Origin: Limosilactobacillus gastricus DSM 16045 | GTDB lineage: Bacteria; Bacillota; Bacilli; Lactobacillales; Lactobacillaceae | Assembly (NCBI RefSeq): GCF_001434365.1 | Contig: NZ_AZFN01000007.1 | Coordinates: 20,747-84,746, forward strand | Length of the DNA: 64,000 nucleotides | Reading direction: 5' to 3' | Part shown: piece after piece, positions 59,134 to 64,000 of the stretch | Position numbering within the stretch: position 1 is the stretch's first letter | Layout of the letters: each line of letters begins with the position of its first letter | Notes under the pieces: model-generated | Seen by the model: the letters and a program-made list of their open reading frames with translations, nothing else | What the model was told of the DNA's origin: nothing | The model's database searches: none | Translations under genes and position numbers: made by a program

Positions 59134-59135
59134 GT

Positions 59136-59245
59136 GAAGCTGGGAAAAAGCATAAGGCGTCCCATAGGGCTAACCTAGAACGAATGTTGGTACGAAAGGG
59201 ACGACGTGAGTTCGTAGTTAGACTCGTGGGGCGCGCTTTTTGACC
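59136..59245. repeat. Structured intergenic element after murE copy 2
   Basis: About 110 bp bounded by AAAAAGC (59145-59151) and GCTTTTT (59235-59241), with internal inverted pairs GGCGTCCC/GGGACG and an imperfect CTAAC...GTTAG pair. It looks like one of the small palindromic intergenic elements common in lactobacilli. Only one full copy is seen here; a short shared ACTCGTGGG also occurs near 1461. Confidence 0.45.
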
Positions 59246-59274
59246 GTAATTAAGAGTGTGATCAAAAGAGATAC

Positions 59275-59316
59275 GGGTAGGAAGAAATGTTAGTGTTTCT
59301 TTCTACCCTTGTTTTC
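59275..59316 (+). terminator. Terminator downstream of murE copy 2
   Basis: GGGTAGGAAGAAA (59275-59287) pairs with TTTCTTTCTACCC (59296-59308), one mismatch in 13, followed by TTGTTTT. Confidence 0.7.
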
Positions 59317-59387
59317 TTTAGTGGTGTCGACACCGGAAAAGTTGTATGATAACCATAGTTAATTAATTTTTGAAACGAGGAAACACC

Positions 59388-59993
59388 ATGAAAACCTTCC
59401 GGTCGATCATGAGCTGGGTAATTCCAGTTGCTTTGGGCTTAGCAGTAGCCTTAATTTTAAACGTCTTTGTTGTTCAACGGGTTAAAGTAGACGGGCCGTC
59501 TATGCAACCTAATCTACAGAACAATGAAAAGGTATGGACTTTTAAACAGGCTAAAATTCACCGGGGGAGCGTAATTGTCTTTGACGCTAATGGGGTAGAT
59601 CCACAAGTCACCAGTAAGACCAACTATGTTAAGCGGGTTATCGCCGTGGGCGGTGACACAGTCGAATCGAAAAATGGTAATCTTTACGTTAATGGTAAGA
59701 AAGTTAGTCATTCTTACATTAGTAGCTATCAACGGACAACCGGAACGGGCAACTGGACCCTCCAAAGCATCTCGATTAAAAATGGGTGGTTAAAGTACAA
59801 TGGGGCGACGAAGGTTCCAAAAGGCTATTACTTTGTCTTGGGTGATCACCGTAGTGTGTCGAATGATAGTCGCTATTGGGGCTTTGTCCCAAAGAGTAAG
59901 ATCTTAGGGGTTGTTAAGGTAGCTCCATGGTCAGGGACGAAAACGACGCGCTACAACATTAATCAATTCTGGAAACATTATTTTAAGAACTAA
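59388..59993 (+). CDS. lepB: Type I signal peptidase
   Basis: The 201-residue membrane protease cleaves secretory signal peptides. It has one N-terminal membrane segment (about 10-29), the catalytic serine in G-P-S-M-Q-P (near 42), the catalytic lysine in Y-V-K-R-V-I-A-V-G-G-D (near 84) and a late G-D-H-R-S-V-S-N-D-S-R box. The ATG at 59388 follows CGAGGAAA; the in-frame TTG at 59370 is rejected. Single-gene unit. Confidence 0.95.
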   Translation: MKTFRSIMSWVIPVALGLAVALILNVFVVQRVKVDGPSMQPNLQNNEKVWTFKQAKIHRGSVIVFDANGVDPQVTSKTNYVKRVIAVGGDTVESKNGNLYVNGKKVSHSYISSYQRTTGTGNWTLQSISIKNGWLKYNGATKVPKGYYFVLGDHRSVSNDSRYWGFVPKSKILGVVKVAPWSGTKTTRYNINQFWKHYFKN

Positions 59994-60045
59994 AAAGAGG
60001 GTGGAAAGAAATGCTCATTGACATTTCTTTCCACCCTCATTATTT
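59992..60045. terminator. Strong bidirectional terminator
   Basis: A 17-bp perfect stem (59997-60013 with 60022-60038), flanked by A and T runs, between convergent lepB and the UPF0210 gene. Confidence 0.9.
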
Positions 60046-60062
60046 TTTCCCAGTTTCTTTTG

Positions 60063-61406
60063 TTAGTTTTTAAAACTATGAACTGGAGCAGGGATGCGAC
60101 CACCACGGTTAACCATGGCGGCGGAACTAGCTTCATGAACGGCCATAATTGGTGCTCGACCAAAGAGCCCTCCAAATTCGATATCTTCACCAACTGTCTT
60201 GCCAGGAACAGGGATGACGCGAACTGCTGTGGTCTTATTATTGATCATACCAATTGCTGCTTCATCAGCAATCATCCCGCTAATCGTAGTAGCTGGGGTA
60301 TCGCCAGGAACGGCAATCATGTCTAACCCCACGGAACAAACGGCGGTCATTGCTTCTAATTTATCAAAGGTTAAGATCCCCTTTTCAGCGGCTTCGATCA
60401 TCCCGGCATCTTCTGATTCAGGGATGAAAGCCCCAGATAGTCCCCCAACATGGCTGCAGGCCATAATTCCACCTTTTTTAACGGCATCATTTAGCATTGC
60501 TAAGGCGGCGGTGGTACCGTGAGTACCAACACTTTCTAAACCAATTTCTTCTAAGATGTTAGCAACCGAGTCTCCTTGGGCTGGAGTGGGGGCTAAGGAA
60601 AGATCGACAATCCCAAAGTCAACCCCGAGTTGTTCAGATGCTTCTTGACCGACTAATTGACCCATCCTCGTAACTTTAAAAGCGGTTTGTTTAATTGTCT
60701 CGGCAACAACGTCCATTGACTTACCACGAACCTTCTCCAAGGCCGTTTTGACTACGTCTGGGCCTGATACCCCGACGTTTAAAGCCACATCAGATTCACC
60801 GACGCCGTGGAAACCACCCGCCATAAATGGATTGTCTTCTACTGCATTACAGAAGATTACTAAGCGTCCATTCAACAAAGGATCGAGAGCTTCGTTTTGG
60901 ATGACTACTTCACCCATTTCTTTAACGGCGTCCATGTTAATTCCGCTGCGCGTAGAACCAACATTCACGCTGGCACAGACGCGACTCGTTTGATTAAGGG
61001 CTTCGGGAATTGATTTAATCAGGGTCCGATCACCATTTTGGTAACCCTTATGGACTAAGGCCGAAAAGCCCCCGATTAAATCGACTCCAACGGCTTCGGC
61101 CGCCTTTTCTAGCGTTAGGGCATACTTTACGTAATCTTCATCCCCAGAAGCGGCGGCAATTAAGGAGATTGGAGTAACGGTGATCCGCTTGTTAGCAATC
61201 GGAATCCCAAATTCAGTTTCGATATCTTCGGCAACTTTGACTAAATTTTGGGCTTTCGTGGTGATCTTGTCATAAATCTTTTGACAAGCACGGTCGCTAT
61301 CACCGTCAATACAATCTAAGAGGGAAATTCCCATCGTAGTGGTCCGCAAGTCCAGATTTTCATTGGCGATCATGTTGACCGTTTCGAAAATGCGCCGGTT
61401 ATCCAT
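60063..61406 (-). CDS. UPF0210 (PFL/DUF711) family protein
   Basis: The 447-residue cytoplasmic protein of the UPF0210 family is widely conserved in Firmicutes and archaea. It is Gly/Ala-rich with [21 protein letters not shown] and D-L-S-L-A-P-T-P motifs. It overlaps the ACT-domain gene by one base (TAATG), the invariant pairing of this family. Its biochemical function is not established; structural relatives suggest a glycyl-radical-like barrel fold, which is uncertain. Confidence 0.92.
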   Translation of the reverse strand: MDNRRIFETVNMIANENLDLRTTTMGISLLDCIDGDSDRACQKIYDKITTKAQNLVKVAEDIETEFGIPIANKRITVTPISLIAAASGDEDYVKYALTLEKAAEAVGVDLIGGFSALVHKGYQNGDRTLIKSIPEALNQTSRVCASVNVGSTRSGINMDAVKEMGEVVIQNEALDPLLNGRLVIFCNAVEDNPFMAGGFHGVGESDVALNVGVSGPDVVKTALEKVRGKSMDVVAETIKQTAFKVTRMGQLVGQEASEQLGVDFGIVDLSLAPTPAQGDSVANILEEIGLESVGTHGTTAALAMLNDAVKKGGIMACSHVGGLSGAFIPESEDAGMIEAAEKGILTFDKLEAMTAVCSVGLDMIAVPGDTPATTISGMIADEAAIGMINNKTTAVRVIPVPGKTVGEDIEFGGLFGRAPIMAVHEASSAAMVNRGGRIPAPVHSFKN

Positions 61407-61687
61407 TAATCTAACCCTCCACTTAATTCATGCATAGCTGCATAAACCTTTTCGTTCCGGATGTTGATATCTACCCCGAGTTCTTGGCCAAGTTGACTGA
61501 GATCATCAGTTAGGGCGGCAAAATCAGCATCTTCGGCCAGATCGACTAACATCATCATGGTAAAGAAGCCGTCCATAATGGTTTGTGAAACGTCTAAAAT
61601 GTTGATGTGTTGTTTGGCAAGATAGTTGCTAACCCCGGCGATAATTCCAACTTGGTCTTGACCAACCGTGGTGATAATAGCTTTCAT
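61406..61687 (-). CDS. ACT-domain protein, UPF0237 family
   Basis: The 93-residue protein is a single ACT domain ([18 protein letters not shown] at the start). ACT domains bind small ligands, often amino acids, so it probably senses a metabolite for its partner UPF0210 protein. First gene of the two-gene unit. Confidence 0.93.
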   Translation of the reverse strand: MKAIITTVGQDQVGIIAGVSNYLAKQHINILDVSQTIMDGFFTMMMLVDLAEDADFAALTDDLSQLGQELGVDINIRNEKVYAAMHELSGGLD

Positions 61688-61775
61688 AAATCTAGGTCCT
61701 CCAAATTATTGATATGTTTATTATACTAAATACGAATTCAATATCCTAGTAGTTTTAAATTGTTCGTTATTTAAG

Positions 61776-61791
61776 AGTTTCATGTGAAACA
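61776..61791. promoter_or_regulatory. parS-like site, intergenic
   Basis: AGTTTCATGTGAAACA shares 15 bases with the gyrA copy at 39323 and 14 of 16 with the ParB consensus. It lies between the ACT gene and thrS. Confidence 0.5.
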
Positions 61792-61850
61792 CAATCAAGC
61801 AAAAGAGGCTAGTGAAGGTTTGATCTCTTCACTAGCCCCTAATTTTTAAA

Positions 61851-63656
61851 TTAGTTTTCCCGTGAGTATGAAGCAATATCAGCTTGGATTAACTTCAAGA
61901 AGTCATCCTTACTCATGCCGTTTTGTTCTTGTTCACCATACTTCCGTACCGAAACAGCACCGTTAGCCATTTCATCATCACCAACTACCAAAGTATAAGG
62001 AACTTTTTGAGTTTGTGATTCCCGGATCTTGTAACCCATCTTTTCGTTTCGATGGTCAACCTTTGCCCGGATATTTAAGTGTTTCAATTCCTTGGCAACT
62101 TGATCAGCATATTCACCATGCCGGTCGTCACTAACTGGAATGATATTAACTTGTTGTGGGGCTAACCAGGTTGGGAAGGCACCCTTGTAAATTTCAGTCA
62201 AGTAAGCCATGAACCGTTCCATGGTTCCAACTACTCCCCGGTGGATCATCACTGGACGGTGTTGTTGACCATCTTCACCAACATAATGGAGGTCGAACTT
62301 CTCAGGTAACATGAAGTCTAATTGGATGGTGGACATCGTTTCTTCGTTGCCTAAAGCCGTCTTGGTTTGGATATCCAACTTTGGACCATAGAAGGCGGCT
62401 TCCCCTTCGGCTTCATAGTAATCAAGTCCGAGATCGTCCATGGCACCCTTCAACATGTTTTGGGCTTGTTCCCACATTTCATCATTGGCAAAGTACTTTT
62501 CAGTATTCTTTGGATCCCGATAACTAAGCCGGAAAGTATAGTCCGTAATGTCAAAGTCTTTGTAGACATCCATAATCAACTTCAAAATTTTTGCAAATTC
62601 ATCTTGAATTTGATCAAGGGTTACGAAGGTATGACCATCATTTAGGGTCATTTCCCGGACCCGTTGTAGACCTGAAAGGGCTCCCGACTTTTCATAACGG
62701 TGCATCATTCCTAATTCCGCGATTCGTAATGGTAAATCACGGTAGGAACGGATGTGGTGCTTGTAAACTTGGATATGAGAAGGACAGTTCATTGGCCGTA
62801 ATTCTAAGAGTTCCCCATCTCCCATATCCATTGGTGGGAACATGTCTTCACGATAATGATCCCAGTGACCAGAAGTCTTGTAGGCATCTAGGTTCATTAG
62901 AACCGGGGTGTAGACATGTTCGTAGTCATCGGCGACTTCTTTATCGATAATATAACGTTCAATGACCCGCCGGATAGTTGCTCCCTTTGGCATCCAGTAA
63001 GGCAAACCAGCGCCGACTTTAGGATCAACAAAGAAGAGATCGAGTTGGTTTCCGATCACTCGGTGATCCCGTTCACGGGCTTCTTGCCGTGCCTTGAGAT
63101 CTGCTTCAAGGTTATCCTTTTTGAAGAAAACCGTTCCGTAAATCCGTTGTAACATTGGGTTAGAGGACATCCCCTTCCAGTAAGCCCCGGCAACGGAAAG
63201 TAATTGGTAGTTCTTTACAACGTTTCCGTAAACCAGTACCGGTTGGGTAGCGACGGATTTTACTCCAGCTACTTCGTACATGGCAACCAGACCATCTTGG
63301 GCGTGTTCGTTGATCAATTCCGTTGAGAATGGGTCATCCTTAACTTCGGCTAAAGCATCTTCAACCTTTACTTGGGCGAATTCAACCTTGACGTCGTCCT
63401 TGGCGAATTGCTTGATGGTAGCCTCTAAGCTAGCTAATTCGTCGGCCGAAACCTGTTGTTCATCTTTATCAGAATCAACGTAGAATTGATCATCTTCCGC
63501 AACGGCAGCACCAAGACGAATTCCGTCAAATTGTTGGTGCAAAGCGGCTTTTAAGAGCAACGCCGACAGGGCGCGTAAGGCTTCTAAACCAGCTTGAGAA
63601 TCGCGATCAATCTTTTCAACTTCACCATTTGGTGACATAACTGCAACTTGTGGCAT
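61851..63656 (-). CDS. thrS: Threonyl-tRNA synthetase with reduced N-terminus and degenerate editing domain
   Basis: The 601-residue class II synthetase is about 40-45 residues shorter than typical ThrRS. The catalytic core is intact: zinc ligands C291 (P-M-N-C-P-S-H), H342 (N-D-G-H-T-F) and the later M-I-H-R-G histidine, plus motif 2 and the C-terminal anticodon-binding domain. The TGS domain is reduced to a short remnant (residues 1-20). The editing-site HxxxH is replaced by L-S-A-L-L (30-34), and the usual D-L-C-R-G-P-H is replaced around residues 139-147. It should charge tRNA-Thr but not clear Ser-tRNA-Thr. Preceded by a Thr T-box; AAAGGAGA ribosome binding site. Confidence 0.95.
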   Translation of the reverse strand: MPQVAVMSPNGEVEKIDRDSQAGLEALRALSALLLKAALHQQFDGIRLGAAVAEDDQFYVDSDKDEQQVSADELASLEATIKQFAKDDVKVEFAQVKVEDALAEVKDDPFSTELINEHAQDGLVAMYEVAGVKSVATQPVLVYGNVVKNYQLLSVAGAYWKGMSSNPMLQRIYGTVFFKKDNLEADLKARQEARERDHRVIGNQLDLFFVDPKVGAGLPYWMPKGATIRRVIERYIIDKEVADDYEHVYTPVLMNLDAYKTSGHWDHYREDMFPPMDMGDGELLELRPMNCPSHIQVYKHHIRSYRDLPLRIAELGMMHRYEKSGALSGLQRVREMTLNDGHTFVTLDQIQDEFAKILKLIMDVYKDFDITDYTFRLSYRDPKNTEKYFANDEMWEQAQNMLKGAMDDLGLDYYEAEGEAAFYGPKLDIQTKTALGNEETMSTIQLDFMLPEKFDLHYVGEDGQQHRPVMIHRGVVGTMERFMAYLTEIYKGAFPTWLAPQQVNIIPVSDDRHGEYADQVAKELKHLNIRAKVDHRNEKMGYKIRESQTQKVPYTLVVGDDEMANGAVSVRKYGEQEQNGMSKDDFLKLIQADIASYSREN

Positions 63657-63679
63657 AAGAAAATCTCCTTTATAGAAAA

Positions 63680-63930
63680 TAAAAAACGCCCACTAGTATC
63701 TAAAACATAGATACTAGGGACGCCATTAACGAAAATTAGCGTGGTTCCACCCAAATTTAGAGAATACAAAAAATTCTCCCTCGTAGGTGAAATAACGGTC
63801 ACGAGCCGGCTATCTTATTTCGATAGCAATCCTGAAAGTGGTCTCCATTAGGTAAGCAAAGGTACTTCCAGCCAAGGTACCATTCCCTGAATTGCTCTTC
63901 ACCCAGTGAATATGTCTCTCATTGCGTTCG
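63680..63930 (-). promoter_or_regulatory. T-box riboswitch, predicted threonine specifier
   Basis: The minus-strand leader has the T-box core GGGTGGAACCACG (63740-63749 core) followed by a terminator (CTAGTATCTA 63692-63701 with TAGATACTAG 63708-63717, T run to about 63680). In the Stem I region GAG-ACC-A places the specifier ACC (Thr) at 63840-63842, in agreement with thrS. The specifier was assigned by context. Confidence 0.92.
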
Positions 63931-63959
63931 ATTATAGCGATCTCAATTTAAATCGTCAA
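63931..63959 (-). promoter_or_regulatory. Promoter of the Thr T-box
   Basis: On the minus strand TTGACG (63954-63959), 17 bp, TATAAT (63931-63936). Confidence 0.8.
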
Positions 63960-64000
63960 GCTAATTTTTATTTTAGTATCTGTCAAGTTTTCATAGGTTA

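Noticed and set aside
60018..60522. Plus-strand frames opposite the UPF0210 gene
   Set aside because: They mirror the conserved minus-strand coding sequence and lack ribosome binding sites.

Overview
The window is a chromosomal replication-origin region of a low-GC Gram-positive bacterium, almost certainly a member of the Lactobacillaceae. The evidence is the block rpmH-rnpA-yidC-mnmE-mnmG, dnaA-dnaN-yaaA-recF-gyrB-gyrA, rpsF-ssb-rpsR, gdpP-rplI-dnaB, walRKHIJ-htrA-rlmH, RexAB-type AddAB, ClpL, and a D-Asp cross-bridge cluster (D-aspartate ligase plus asparagine synthase). No species can be fixed from the sequence alone. No IS element, prophage or CRISPR array is visible.

Layout. 1-5.5 kb: end of a membrane-anchored glycerophosphodiesterase, a DUF805 protein, an orphan MazE/PemI-like protein, and a methionine operon (metQ-msrA-yxjG) under a Met T-box. 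5.5-13 kb: addB-addA. 13-25 kb: an amino-acid region in which three transcription units each start with a tiny aromatic-residue leader peptide followed by a terminator. They are a Tyr-rich peptide before an NhaC-family transporter, a single-Trp peptide before trpXYZ, and a peptide with a Phe-Tyr-Phe-Trp-Phe run before an aminotransferase and a D-2-hydroxyacid dehydrogenase. clpL, two XRE regulators and a hydrolase lie between them. 25-32 kb: rlmH, an intergenic cluster of DnaA boxes, and the walRK operon through htrA. 33 kb: a tRNA-Lys. 33-38 kb: dnaB-rplI-gdpP and rpsF-ssb-rpsR. 38-47 kb: gyrA to dnaA. 47-53 kb: rpmH to mnmG in the opposite direction. 53-59 kb: D-Asp ligase, asnB and two murE paralogues. 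59-64 kb: signal peptidase, a UPF0210/ACT pair, and thrS under a Thr T-box.

Origin. DnaA boxes lie on both sides of dnaA. The dnaN-dnaA gap has an AT-rich stretch, a TAG-type DnaA-trio array, a GC clamp and adjacent DnaA boxes, which is the layout known from the Bacillus subtilis unwinding site. Two parS-like sequences and six perfect copies of the 14-bp palindrome ATTTCCCGGGAAAT, the Noc-binding consensus described in B. subtilis, are spread through the window. A separate DnaA-box cluster lies about 20 kb from dnaA, between rlmH and htrA.

Most notable: the three aromatic leader-peptide attenuators within 10 kb, the dense Noc-site set, the rlmH-htrA DnaA-box cluster, a ThrRS that has lost its editing residues and most of its TGS domain, and paired murE genes next to the D-Asp cross-bridge genes.
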